Both the position numbers and the translations under genes were made by a program. A stretch of 64,000 nt of DNA. It comes from Carnobacterium iners. Lineage in GTDB: Bacteria; Bacillota; Bacilli; Lactobacillales; Carnobacteriaceae. Under the pieces are notes generated by a model. The model searched no databases. It saw only the letters and a list, made by a program, of their open reading frames with translations, and was not told the origin of the DNA. The stretch lies in contig NZ_FXBJ01000002.1 in NCBI RefSeq assembly GCF_900177385.1, positions 248,001 to 312,000 on the forward strand, given 5' to 3'. Of this stretch, positions 53,960-64,000 are shown one piece after another; position 1 is the stretch's first letter; each line of letters starts with the position of its first letter.

Positions 53960-56900
53960 TTATAATTTGAATTTTGTTTTAATTTGCGGAACAGTCTTTA
54001 TGAGATAGGGTGTCAATGCAAAGTTGTGCATCAGTTGATTGCTTCCTTGTTTTTTAGTTGCAGAAGAAAAATCCAAACTTCCTATTAAGTCATCAATAAA
54101 CGGAATATCTTTTGGCGAAGTGAGTGAATAAGCCTCTACAGATTTTTCAAAAACCTCACCGTCTACTCCCCACTCTTTTGCAACTCCGTAAATAAAGGTT
54201 TTCTTTTTATCATTCTTCCACTCTTCAAACGCTCGATCAAAATTAATCTCACTTGAAATCTTTCCAGCTTCTAATTCTTCCACGACAAACTCTTTCAATA
54301 ATTTCGCTTGTTCATTTTCACCAAGATTACTCAATTCTTCAATTTGTTGGTAAATAATACGCAGCGTTTCCGTATCAACAATTTGTCTCCCGTTAGTTGA
54401 AATTGTTTTAGAACCAATTAAATTCAAGATATGATTGGCATCAATGACTTGTGTCCCTGCTAATTTCGTTTTTCCTGCTAGCATCGGAACTGGTGGAGGT
54501 AAGGGCAAATCTCCCCCTTCTTCAACTAACAAGTTGCGATAGGCACCAATGTAATAGAACCACGTTCGTTCATCCATTCCAAACGCCTCATCATTCCATT
54601 GATACTCATAATATTGTTCAACTAGGTTAAATTGTTCTGAAGCCTCTTTATACGCTTGTACGAATAATTTATTTGTCTCTTCTAACGGTTGGATGGCTTG
54701 CCAATTTGTTGGGTCAGGCAATACCTCTTTCATATCAATCAGTAAGAGTTTAAATTTTTCACTTGCTGTTAAATAAGGCTCAACAATCGCTTTACTACTC
54801 GTCCCACCACTACCATAGAGTTTTAAAGCGACATTAACCATTTCTTCAGTGATTTTAGGGTATTGAAAATTAATAATTGTTCCAAATTCTTTCGTTGAAC
54901 CGTAGATCCGATTCGTTCTCGAATAAGCTTGAATCAATCCATGCAGTCCCAACGAGCGATCAACATAAAGGGTGTTCAACAGTTTAGAGTTATAACCTGT
55001 TAATAATTGATCTGCCACAATAACAAGGTCAATATTTTTAGGGTTACGGCCACTTCCTCCTTTAGCTGCTCGTTCAATAACATCTTCAAAATAGGCTTCT
55101 TCTCCACGTTTTTGATCGCCAACTACAAACTCAATACCAGTAAACAAGCCGTACTCTTTGAACATGTTTTCAATGATCGCTGGATCCATCCGTTCTGCTT
55201 CATTGGTCGTACCGAAACTAAATGTCATTACGATATTCAATTGGCTATCTTTTTCTTTCATTTGTTTTTTAAATTCGTCAAAATAAGCCATCACACGTTT
55301 TTTATAGGCAACAGTTAAAATCGCATTGAATGTTCGATCTTGAGATTGAGCATCCCACTGGGCCAAAATTTCTTCTACTACTCGTGGGATGTGCATGTCA
55401 TCATGATACACTAACAGACTTTCTTCTTTTGCTGCTTTTTCAACTTCTAAATCAGTTAATTCTTGTACTTGTCTTTCTATTGTTCTTTCTTCGGTTTCTG
55501 GATGCTCTTCTTTTAGCAGATCGATTAACTGTTCTCTCAAGTCTTCGTAACTACTAAATTCACCAGTGTTGATATAATCAACGTGAAAGCCTAAAACGTT
55601 TTTATCAGCAATCGCTTCTTCAATCGTATATCGATGAACCAGTGGACCAAATAATTTTTCTGTTGTATCAATGACTTCACTTTTTTGATTTATTTTTCCT
55701 TTAGCTTGATTTTCATCAAACAGTGGCGTTCCTGTGTAGCCAAAAAATAAACTATTCGCACCAAAATAATCTTTAATGGTCCCCATCATTTGTCCCATTG
55801 TTGTCCGATGTGCTTCGTCAATAATAAATACGATTCGCTTATCGGCTAAATGAGTATCATCTGCCTCAATCAAATCCTTCACTAAACTATTTAGCTTGAA
55901 TGTGGTTGTGACAACGATACCGCTATTGGATGAATGCATTATTTTACGTAGTCCGTAAGTATGTTTTGTCCCATCGACAGAAACCGATTCATAAGCCGCG
56001 TAAGCTTTAAAATCCTCGCTTGTCCGGCTATCTAACTCACGACGATCTAAAAGAAAGACGACTTTATCAAAGCCCGCTCGTGTCGAAAGAAAGAGGGCCG
56101 TTTTAAAACTCGTAATCGTTTTTCCTGAACCGGTTGTATGCCACACGAAACCACCATGAGGAATTCGTTCTTCATTATCCCAGCCAAACGCTGCTCCTTC
56201 AACGGCTTGTAAGGCATGAACTTGATAAGAACGCATGAGCATATGTCGCCGGTCTTCTTCCTCTTTTGCTTGATCAATAACTAAATAATCTCCGACCATT
56301 TGATGCGCCATTGGAATCATCAAAAATTGACCAATAACTTCTTCCCAATTGTTAACCGGGATATTGTCTTGATCTGCCCAGTGGAATAAAAAGCTCGGGT
56401 TAAAATCAAGAACCGTTTTAGGTGTAGCAAAATAACGAGTGGCTACTTCAGAAGTAATGACCATCATTTGTGAAAAGGCCATGAAATTCTTCGTATATTC
56501 TCCCTCTTTGTAATACCGTTCAAATTGACTAAAGGCTTCATCCAAGGTTCTATCTGCACGCTTTTGTTCAATATTAATAAGCGGTAACCCATTGATTAGT
56601 AAAACTATATCAAAACGGTTGCCATTGGGAGTTGCTACTTCTCTTGCGATACGGTAGCTGGAATCTCCGCCACTTACTTGTGCCTTTTTGAAGATAGTGA
56701 GCGTAATTTGTTCTCTTGTCACGCGTGCATCCGCATCTCGGTAAATACCATCTATTTTACCTTTAGATCCTTCCATCGCCAATAATTTCGCTGCTTCAAA
56801 ACTATTGGCAATTTTATCCACTTGAGCCATCACTTGGCTAAATTCATTGTCCGTTAAAGGAATACCTTCCAGTTGATCCACGTTAATCCGATTTAATTCA

Positions 56901-57049
56901 CTACGCCAATGATTGATTAAGTCTTTGGTCGTTACTTTTAGTTTTGTTCCATCTAATTCTTCAGGCGATTCCCATTTAAATCGGTGCAATCTTTCTACAA
57001 AACGGTCTTGAAAGCCTGCTTCTGATACATTTTTCGGTGCATTACTCAT
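53960..57049 (-). CDS. hsdR: Type I restriction enzyme, R subunit
   Basis: Cuts unmodified DNA after ATP-driven translocation. The 1029-residue protein has the N-terminal PD-(D/E)xK nuclease (DIVLLINGLPLINIEQKR, about residues 165-185), Walker A GGFVWHTTGSGKTITS (about 297-312), the DEAH-type box FIIDEAHRTTMGQ, VADQLLTGYNSK and AYSRTNRI of the SF2 motor, and a helical C-terminus that contacts the methylase. Last gene of hsdM-hsdS-hsdR, 14 bp after hsdS. It appears intact. Confidence 0.95.
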   Translation of the reverse strand: MSNAPKNVSEAGFQDRFVERLHRFKWESPEELDGTKLKVTTKDLINHWRSELNRINVDQLEGIPLTDNEFSQVMAQVDKIANSFEAAKLLAMEGSKGKIDGIYRDADARVTREQITLTIFKKAQVSGGDSSYRIAREVATPNGNRFDIVLLINGLPLINIEQKRADRTLDEAFSQFERYYKEGEYTKNFMAFSQMMVITSEVATRYFATPKTVLDFNPSFLFHWADQDNIPVNNWEEVIGQFLMIPMAHQMVGDYLVIDQAKEEEDRRHMLMRSYQVHALQAVEGAAFGWDNEERIPHGGFVWHTTGSGKTITSFKTALFLSTRAGFDKVVFLLDRRELDSRTSEDFKAYAAYESVSVDGTKHTYGLRKIMHSSNSGIVVTTTFKLNSLVKDLIEADDTHLADKRIVFIIDEAHRTTMGQMMGTIKDYFGANSLFFGYTGTPLFDENQAKGKINQKSEVIDTTEKLFGPLVHRYTIEEAIADKNVLGFHVDYINTGEFSSYEDLREQLIDLLKEEHPETEERTIERQVQELTDLEVEKAAKEESLLVYHDDMHIPRVVEEILAQWDAQSQDRTFNAILTVAYKKRVMAYFDEFKKQMKEKDSQLNIVMTFSFGTTNEAERMDPAIIENMFKEYGLFTGIEFVVGDQKRGEEAYFEDVIERAAKGGSGRNPKNIDLVIVADQLLTGYNSKLLNTLYVDRSLGLHGLIQAYSRTNRIYGSTKEFGTIINFQYPKITEEMVNVALKLYGSGGTSSKAIVEPYLTASEKFKLLLIDMKEVLPDPTNWQAIQPLEETNKLFVQAYKEASEQFNLVEQYYEYQWNDEAFGMDERTWFYYIGAYRNLLVEEGGDLPLPPPVPMLAGKTKLAGTQVIDANHILNLIGSKTISTNGRQIVDTETLRIIYQQIEELSNLGENEQAKLLKEFVVEELEAGKISSEINFDRAFEEWKNDKKKTFIYGVAKEWGVDGEVFEKSVEAYSLTSPKDIPFIDDLIGSLDFSSATKKQGSNQLMHNFALTPYLIKTVPQIKTKFKL

Positions 57050-57063
57050 TTCATCCCACCTTT

Positions 57064-58326
57064 TTACACAAACATTTCTTGTAAATAAGCCTGCTTCATT
57101 GCTTTTAGTTTATCTAGTTTTTGTTGTTGGTTCGTGATTTTATCGTCTAGTTTTTTGAAGAACTCACCTATTGCTTGTTGTTCTTCGAATATTGGTACGA
57201 ATATAGGCATTTCACCTAAAGTTTTTCCAGATATTTCCAAAAAAGTAGATCCCGATGCTTTACTAATTGCATATGATTTAATCAAATATCCCATTGAATA
57301 AATGAAATAAGTATCAATTTCACTTTTCAAAATGATAGATTGAAATCCCTGATTTGTAGAAGCCGAATTCTTTAGTATCGCCATACTACCAATTCCAGCT
57401 CTACTAGTAAATAAAATTGTTTTATTTGCTGGGAGTATCTTTGCAGAACTTTTTTCAAGTCCAATTTCAGTAATCTTTCTAACGCTACTATCAACATAAA
57501 TTTCATTTCCAATTTCAGTAGGTGAATACCAATCGATGTTCCCATTCCAAAACTCTTCTTTATTAGAGCTAGGTGTACCACCACCTACTATTTCGGAAAT
57601 ATCTTTTAACTTGCTTTCAATCCATTTCTCTTTAAATCCTGGAAACCTTCTTTTTGGTACTGGTTTATCCTCAGCTGGGAACATTTCAACAAGATAAGCA
57701 GATTTCAAAGCTTTTTTTTTTTCTAACTTATGCTGTTCGAGAGAAATCATTTGATCTAAGTGCTTAAAAAACTCACCAATTTTTTGTTGTTCCCTATAAT
57801 TTGGGAGGTAAGATGATAAATTTCCTAATGTTACGAGTCCAATTCGTTTTCTAGTTGTTCCAGTTGAATTTTGCAAAGCCTTTTTCCTAAATCTTAAATC
57901 GTTGATTAATGTTAATATAAAATACGTGTGATAATTTTGTGTATTTACTTTTAACCTGATCCCATCTGAAGACATTAAGTATTTCGTATAGTTTCCAGGT
58001 ATAATTGCTGCTCTTGCCAATGGTTCGGCCATTTTAGCAATAATTATTTCTTCTGGATAAATTAAATTTGATGAAAGTGTTTTAGCTTTTGATTCAGAGG
58101 TATATATTTTATACTTATCTAAAAAAATACCGTCTCCAATGTTTTGAAGTTGAATTATTCTAACGCCTTTTTTCGTGTAATCCTCTGACTTTAAATCAGA
58201 ACCAAAAGGCCCACCTGTATATGAATACTTATGATTTTTATCTCGAAAATCTTTTAATATTCTTTCTTCCCATTTCTTATTAAATTCTTCAAATCTTCTA
58301 TTCGGAACTAATTTTTTCTTATTCAA
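57064..58326 (-). CDS. hsdS: Type I restriction-modification specificity subunit
   Basis: A 420-residue protein with two target-recognition domains (about residues 15-170 and 235-385), each followed by a conserved helix: YREQQKIGEFFKHLDQMISLEQ (about 175-200) and FEEQQAIGEFFKKLDDKITNQQ (about 384-405). The halves also share a start motif (PNRRFEEFNKKWEE and PKRRFPGFKEKWIE), the internal symmetry of HsdS. The start is TTG at 58326, overlapping the hsdM stop as TTGA. The bipartite DNA target cannot be read from sequence. No second hsdS or recombinase is nearby. Confidence 0.95.
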   Translation of the reverse strand: MNKKKLVPNRRFEEFNKKWEERILKDFRDKNHKYSYTGGPFGSDLKSEDYTKKGVRIIQLQNIGDGIFLDKYKIYTSESKAKTLSSNLIYPEEIIIAKMAEPLARAAIIPGNYTKYLMSSDGIRLKVNTQNYHTYFILTLINDLRFRKKALQNSTGTTRKRIGLVTLGNLSSYLPNYREQQKIGEFFKHLDQMISLEQHKLEKKKALKSAYLVEMFPAEDKPVPKRRFPGFKEKWIESKLKDISEIVGGGTPSSNKEEFWNGNIDWYSPTEIGNEIYVDSSVRKITEIGLEKSSAKILPANKTILFTSRAGIGSMAILKNSASTNQGFQSIILKSEIDTYFIYSMGYLIKSYAISKASGSTFLEISGKTLGEMPIFVPIFEEQQAIGEFFKKLDDKITNQQQKLDKLKAMKQAYLQEMFV

Positions 58327-60890
58327 GACTCATTCACCACCAATTGCTGCATCATCTCTTCTAACTCTTGCTCTAATTGGTTTCCTTCTTCTTCCAATGT
58401 AGTTAGCGTATCAGAATAACGATTTTGTAGTTGTTCTAATACGGCTAATTCTTCGGTTAAAGGATTTTCAACTAAGCGCATCACTTTAGAAACCAGAGAA
58501 CCAAACCACTTTTCATACATAAGATTATCAATTTCTTCATTCGTTAACGTTTCGATACGTGATTCAGTTGCTTCTTTTAATTCTTGGTTTAATTTCTTTA
58601 CTTCACGACTTAAATTCGTTTTTCCGTTTAATAAGTCTTCAACTTTTTTCAATAACGTATAGTCTGTATTTCCTTTTGTAGCTTCTTTTAATAACGAGCG
58701 AATTAAACCAATTGTGAAAGCATCTTCTTTATCGTTCAACACCTCACTCAACGCACTTTCTTCGTCACTATCTTCCACTTTTGCTGCTTCGACTAAATCC
58801 ATTAATTCCGCTTCAACTTCAGAAAGTCCTGCTTCTTTTTCTTCTATTGTAACAACATCTTCAGAAAATAACTGTTTTTTGATTAAGTCATTCGATACGA
58901 TACTGCCTATCCAACCGTCTTGTTCTTCTCGTTTTTTCTTGCCTGTGCCTTTCGTTACCATTAATGGTACTCGAGTGCGACCAGCAGTATAGAAATCAGT
59001 CAAAGCAATAATCTCTGCATCTTCAGTTAATTTTTCTTTCCAGATTTCAGCAATAATTTGGTAACCATCGTATTCATTTATGTGCTTGAACGCTAATAGT
59101 AATTCCTTAATCTCTAGCAACATCGCATCACGAAGTTCAGTAACCCCATTTACGTCATCGATTGTTTTTAATAGTTCCCAATACTTATCTAGATAAACTT
59201 TTAATTGTTGCTCAACTGCTTTTGATTTTTGACTAACATGATCATCATTCAACACTTTTTTTGTTAATGCCTCTATTGGTTCTGTTAGTTCAACATATCC
59301 ACTACGAACTTCTTTCAGCGCTTGCTTGATAATCGTTGGAACAGATTCTTGTAATACCTTTAATTCTGTAATATTTTTAGAAGGAATTCCCCCATATAAG
59401 TGTGCATCTACATCATGTGAAACTTCTCCATCAATTGTTTCAATGTAACGTGGAATATTTAAGTTGTAGTCATTTTCTATAATTTCATCTCTCGTTGCCA
59501 AGTGGCTATAACCGACTTCTTCACTACTCGTCGCGTAAGCATCTACGATTTTAGCAATATCTTTTTCTTGTAAAACGTTTTGCTTCCCCTCTTTTACAAA
59601 TGTTTTAGAAGCATCAATCATCAATACAGGTGCGCCAAGTGGGCGATCTTTCTTCAAAATAAGTACTGTAACTGGAATACCTGTATTTGTAAATAATTTG
59701 TCTGGAAGACCAATGATGGTATCAATATAATTCTTCGCTAATAATCGTTTACGTATTTCGCCTTCTGATCCTCCTCTGAATAACACCCCATGAGGCAAGA
59801 CAATCGCCATTGTTCCTTGTTGACCTAAGTGGAACAGTCCATGTAAAAGAAAGGCATAGTCCCCTTTTGAATCAGGCGGTAGAACTCCTGCGACTTCAAA
59901 CCGTGGATCACTGATTTTTAAATTTGATTTATTCCAATTCTTTACTGAGTATGGCGGATTCATTACGACTGCATCGAATTGTACACCATCATTAGGACGC
60001 TGTGGGTCTTCTGGCCAATCTTCTGCAAGTGTATCGCCATTGCTAATCGTCATTTTCTCTGGGCGTACACCATGAAGCAAGAGATTCATTCTAGTTAAGT
60101 TATAGGTTGCTGTATTTTTTTCTTGGCCATAATACGCTAATCTTTTCTTCTCATCTTCTGATAAGTATTTGCTCACCGTTAATAAAAGTGAGCCTGAACC
60201 AACTGTTGGGTCATAAATCGATTTAATTGATTTTGTTTTAGCAACAATTTGGGCCATAACTTCACTTACTTGTGGTGGAGTATAGAATTCCCCTGCTTTC
60301 TTTCCAGACTCCATTGCAAATTGCCCAATTAGATATTCATACGCATTCCCTAATACGTCTCCTTTTTGCAAGGCAACCATGTTCAAATCAGCAAAGAGTA
60401 AAACCAATTCTTTTATATTTTTATTTCGTTCATTTAAGTTGCTGCCTAAAGCCGTATCTGTCAAGTCAAGAGTAGAACTTGAGAATAATCCTTTAAAGTC
60501 ATCTGAATCACCTGTTATAGCGATTGTTCTCTCGAAATTATTCAAACTATCAGTTACTTTTTGAACTTCAAATTCACCTGTACGAATAGCGCTAATCCAC
60601 GTTTGGTATAAGTGTTCTGGTAAAACATAATACCCAAGAACATCAGAAATCATCTTTACAAGTTGATCTCCATATTGTTGGTAGTTTTCATGATAAGCTT
60701 CAATCACTTCTTTTTCGGTCTGTTGTTTCATACCGCTCGTCATTCTAAATGTATCGATTGTTTTATCGCTTAAAAATTTGTAGAACATGAGTCCCAACAT
60801 ATAATCTTTGTATCGACTGGCATCCATTGACCCTCGTAACTCATTGGCACCGTCCCATAATCTTCTTTTTATTTCATCTGATGTAATCAT
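58323..60890 (-). CDS. hsdM: Type I restriction-modification DNA methyltransferase subunit
   Basis: N6-adenine methyltransferase of 855 residues. The N-terminal helical domain (RRLWDGANELRGSMDASRYKDYM) is followed by GEFYTPPQVSEVMA, motif I YDPTVGSGSLLLTVSKYL and motif IV DAVVMNPPYS. After about residue 510 comes a long, highly charged, mainly helical C-terminal region (about 340 residues) ending in LEQELEEMMQQLVVNES; many HsdM proteins are nearer 500-550 residues. The start at 60890 has GGAGG; a longer frame to 60917 lacks support. First gene of the operon. Confidence 0.93.
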   Translation of the reverse strand: MITSDEIKRRLWDGANELRGSMDASRYKDYMLGLMFYKFLSDKTIDTFRMTSGMKQQTEKEVIEAYHENYQQYGDQLVKMISDVLGYYVLPEHLYQTWISAIRTGEFEVQKVTDSLNNFERTIAITGDSDDFKGLFSSSTLDLTDTALGSNLNERNKNIKELVLLFADLNMVALQKGDVLGNAYEYLIGQFAMESGKKAGEFYTPPQVSEVMAQIVAKTKSIKSIYDPTVGSGSLLLTVSKYLSEDEKKRLAYYGQEKNTATYNLTRMNLLLHGVRPEKMTISNGDTLAEDWPEDPQRPNDGVQFDAVVMNPPYSVKNWNKSNLKISDPRFEVAGVLPPDSKGDYAFLLHGLFHLGQQGTMAIVLPHGVLFRGGSEGEIRKRLLAKNYIDTIIGLPDKLFTNTGIPVTVLILKKDRPLGAPVLMIDASKTFVKEGKQNVLQEKDIAKIVDAYATSSEEVGYSHLATRDEIIENDYNLNIPRYIETIDGEVSHDVDAHLYGGIPSKNITELKVLQESVPTIIKQALKEVRSGYVELTEPIEALTKKVLNDDHVSQKSKAVEQQLKVYLDKYWELLKTIDDVNGVTELRDAMLLEIKELLLAFKHINEYDGYQIIAEIWKEKLTEDAEIIALTDFYTAGRTRVPLMVTKGTGKKKREEQDGWIGSIVSNDLIKKQLFSEDVVTIEEKEAGLSEVEAELMDLVEAAKVEDSDEESALSEVLNDKEDAFTIGLIRSLLKEATKGNTDYTLLKKVEDLLNGKTNLSREVKKLNQELKEATESRIETLTNEEIDNLMYEKWFGSLVSKVMRLVENPLTEELAVLEQLQNRYSDTLTTLEEEGNQLEQELEEMMQQLVVNES

Positions 60891-61050
60891 ATTTATTCCT
60901 CCGTATGTATCCAACAACCGTTGGTGCGTATTTTCTTTCTTAATTAGTGAGATAAGATGAATTGGTTTCTTTCACTCTAAACCAGTCTAGTTTAGTTCTT
61001 TAGCGCTTACTTTCTTACCATTATTAGAGTGAATTACGTACTATTTTTTT

Positions 61051-61080
61051 ATTATAACCTACTCAATCTTACCATAATCA
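61051..61080 (-). promoter_or_regulatory. Candidate hsd operon promoter
   Basis: On the minus strand a perfect -10 TATAAT at 61051-61056 with a weak upstream -35. It lies about 160 bp before the hsdM start. Between them is an imperfect inverted repeat, CTAAAC...GTTTAG (60977-60996), of unknown role. Confidence 0.4.
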
Positions 61081-61123
61081 CTAGTCTAAAATCTTCTATA
61101 AAAAAATAAGATCACTATACAAG

Positions 61124-61168
61124 AAAAAAAGACCTTTCGTAAGTTAATAAACTTACGAAAAGTCTTTT
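61124..61168 (-). terminator. Terminator after groEL
   Basis: Hairpin with arms AAAAGACCTTTCGTAAGTT and AACTTACGAAAAGTCTTTT around a 4-base loop, followed by A/T runs. It begins about 50 bp after the groEL stop codon. Confidence 0.85.
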
Positions 61169-61219
61169 CTAGTAGCTATTTTACAATTTAATTCTTTGGT
61201 GCCAAAGAGTTAATTCTTC

Positions 61220-62854
<1,635 letters not shown>

Positions 62855-62960
62855 TCATTCGTTTAGTTGTGTTGCTTTTAGTTGTTTATCTTCATTTTTG
62901 AATAGAACCGCATGAAACAGCTTTTCTCTCGGCATGTTTCAATCAGAACTCTAAAAAGGT

Positions 62961-63146
62961 GGACAAGTTAAAGAATGAAAGCAGTCCGTTTATCCACTAA
63001 TCAGTCTACATGGACAAGTCTGACGTTAGTCAGTTGCTACTTGTCCATTTTTATTTTTTTTAGACAAGTCTAATGTGAACTATCCTATACTTGTCTGTTT
63101 TTATATTCATTTAGACAAGTCAGAGAGAAATCTTTTAAACTTGTCC
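62961..63146. repeat. Tandem hairpin repeats in the groES-groEL spacer
   Basis: Three units of about 50 bp, each with GGACAAGT or AGACAAGT and a facing ACTTGTCC or ACTTGTCT: 63012-63046, 63062-63096 and 63113-63146. Each can fold as a hairpin with a 7-8 bp stem and a loop of about 18-20 bases. An additional lone GGACAAGT is at 62961. T/A-rich stretches separate the units. The array lies inside the presumed groES-groEL transcript. Confidence 0.85.
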
Positions 63147-63219
63147 ATTATTGTGTAACCTAAGATGAATTAACTTCAAAATTTTTATTACTCGATTAAT
63201 AACACATTATTCGTTTATT

Positions 63220-63504
63220 TTACTCAACGATTGCGATAATATCGCGCTCATTCAAGACAAGAAATTCTTTGCTGTCGTATTTAACTTCTGTACCTGTATA
63301 TTTTTCAAATAAAATGGTATCGCCAACTTTTACTGATAAGTCAACTTTTGTTCCGTTTTCTAGTATGCGTCCTTCACCTACTGCAATGATTGAACCTGTC
63401 TGAGGTTTTTCTTGCGCTGAACCCGGCAAAACAATCCCGCTGACAGTCTTTTCTTCTTCCTTTGCGACTTCAATAATGACACGCTCTCCTAATGGTTTTA
63501 ACAC
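63220..63504 (-). CDS. groES: 10-kDa co-chaperonin GroES
   Basis: A 94-residue lid protein for Gro[22 protein letters not shown], the mobile loop [19 protein letters not shown] (about residues 21-39), and [20 protein letters not shown] near the C-terminus. First gene of the operon, behind a sigma-A promoter and a CIRCE operator for HrcA. The start codon at 63504 has GGAGGG upstream. Confidence 0.98.
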   Translation of the reverse strand: MLKPLGERVIIEVAKEEEKTVSGIVLPGSAQEKPQTGSIIAVGEGRILENGTKVDLSVKVGDTILFEKYTGTEVKYDSKEFLVLNERDIIAIVE

Positions 63505-63540
63505 GTAAATCCCTCCATTTTTTCTTATCCTATTTCCTGT

Positions 63541-63567
63541 TTAGCACTCTTATTAGAAGAGTGCTAA
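63541..63567. promoter_or_regulatory. CIRCE operator (HrcA binding site)
   Basis: Perfect TTAGCACTC-N9-GAGTGCTAA, the consensus heat-shock operator bound by HrcA, positioned between the -10 and the start codon of groES. Confidence 0.97.
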
Positions 63568-63578
63568 ACCACTCTTTT

Positions 63579-63607
63579 ATAATAAGCAACTTCACTCTTA
63601 ATTGCAA
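63579..63607 (-). promoter_or_regulatory. groESL promoter
   Basis: On the minus strand TTGCAA (63602-63607), a 17-bp spacer and TATTAT (63579-63584), directly upstream of the CIRCE element. Confidence 0.8.
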
Positions 63608-63840
63608 GCCTTTTAACTCTTTGAGAATAAAAATTTCTTTATTTTATGTTGAAATCTCTCATTTTCTAGAAATGAAATCAGATATTACTCTACCTCTTTG
63701 GATGTATCTTATGTTATACTGGCAAATGAAACTTATTTGATTATCGAGAAACCTTAGTTCTTTTCTCAATAAATAAGCAAATACCAAGAATTTAAATAAA
63801 GAAGTTTGTTGCTTCTAAAAAAGAAGGTTTAACATCAGTT

Positions 63841-64000
63841 ATGAAAAAAAGAATAAAAGAAACACCTATTTCTATTCTATTAACTTACATCGTAGCTCAA
63901 TTCTTGCCCGTTTTAATTTTAGCTATAGCTCCTAAAACCTATCAAACAGAAGCCTTAATTTATGGCTCTATTTTTTCTTTTACTGCAGGTGCGCTAGTTA
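63841..64000 (+). CDS. CPBP-type intramembrane protease family protein (5' part only)
   Basis: Visible N-terminus MKKRIKETPISILLTYIVAQ continues with two hydrophobic helices (LPVLILAIAP and EALIYGSIFSFTAGALV). Lactobacillales often have a CPBP intramembrane metalloprotease gene divergent from groES, and this helix pattern suits it, but the catalytic EExxR region is outside the window. Only 53 codons can be seen. The start at 63841 is the first ATG after an in-frame stop; the ribosome site (AAGAAGG) is rather far upstream. Assignment is tentative. Confidence 0.5.
   Translation, partial: MKKRIKETPISILLTYIVAQFLPVLILAIAPKTYQTEALIYGSIFSFTAGALV

Noticed and set aside
57064-58326. Phase-variable inverton in hsdS
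   Set aside because: There is only one hsdS, no recombinase gene and no partner hsdS fragment or long inverted repeat nearby.
53960-60890. Defence island around the type I RM genes
   Set aside because: Flanks are housekeeping (groESL) on one side and small membrane or IS genes on the other; no toxin, abortive-infection, BREX-like or other defence genes are seen.
62961-63146. CRISPR-like array in the groES-groEL spacer
   Set aside because: Only a 7-8 bp motif recurs, it faces itself in inverted pairs, the intervals are A/T-rich and there are no cas genes. Hairpin repeats explain it better.

Overview
The window is low-GC Firmicute chromosome. Gene content and order point to Lactobacillales: a liaXYZ-like operon followed by hprK-lgt-gpsA-galU, then pst-phoU, phoPR, ftsEX, prfB, secA, hpf, comF, degV and yvyE. 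This block resembles enterococcal and Bacillus gene order. I favour a Carnobacteriaceae or Enterococcaceae relative, but the sequence alone does not fix genus or species. Most genes lie on the minus strand.

Region 1 (1-10.7 kb, minus strand): galU (cut by the window edge), gpsA, lgt and hprK form one operon. The cell-envelope stress operon liaX-liaY-liaZ has a good promoter and two candidate LiaR boxes. uvrA has a LexA/DinR-type SOS box over its promoter and a terminator-like hairpin in its leader. A YfbR-like HD phosphohydrolase and a CzrA-like ArsR regulator follow. Region 2 (10.7-21.1 kb): the phosphate module pstS-pstC-pstA-pstB-pstB-phoU lies behind an 11-bp-phased PhoP box. The phoP-phoR pair that should read this box is separated from it by a 1.1 kb wreck of an IS66-family and an IS5-family element. 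A MinJ-like polytopic PDZ protein precedes phoP. Region 3 (21.2-34.7 kb): an intact IS4-family element with 8-bp target duplication, then ftsE-ftsX and a CwlO/PcsB-type endopeptidase, prfB with its autoregulatory +1 frameshift, secA, hpf, comFA-comFC, degV and yvyE.

Region 4 (34.7-50.4 kb): two nearly identical 1681-bp ISLre2-family elements lie in opposite orientation about 10 kb apart. Each has its own perfect 8-bp target duplication. Between them are cell-wall and amino-sugar genes: two LCP-family ligases, tagO, nagR-nagB-nagA with a NagR operator inside the nagA promoter, a GT2 glycosyltransferase with an LtaS-like enzyme, and nadE. pncB, the metabolic partner of nadE, lies just outside the second element. 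Region 5 (49.8-53.9 kb): an FMN-dependent reductase, a lipoprotein gene split by an IS3-family element, an unrecognised membrane protein and a small frameshifted membrane-protein gene.

Region 6 (53.9-64 kb): a complete type I restriction-modification operon (hsdM-hsdS-hsdR) with a long HsdM, then groES-groEL behind a perfect CIRCE operator. The groES-groEL spacer is unusually long (377 bp) and holds three tandem hairpin units of about 50 bp. A CPBP-type membrane protease gene begins at the right edge. I found no tRNA, rRNA, CRISPR array, prophage or clearly novel multigene system. The least explained sequence features are the groES-groEL hairpin array, the duplicated secA leader, the uvrA leader hairpin and the unrecognised genes at 52-54 kb.
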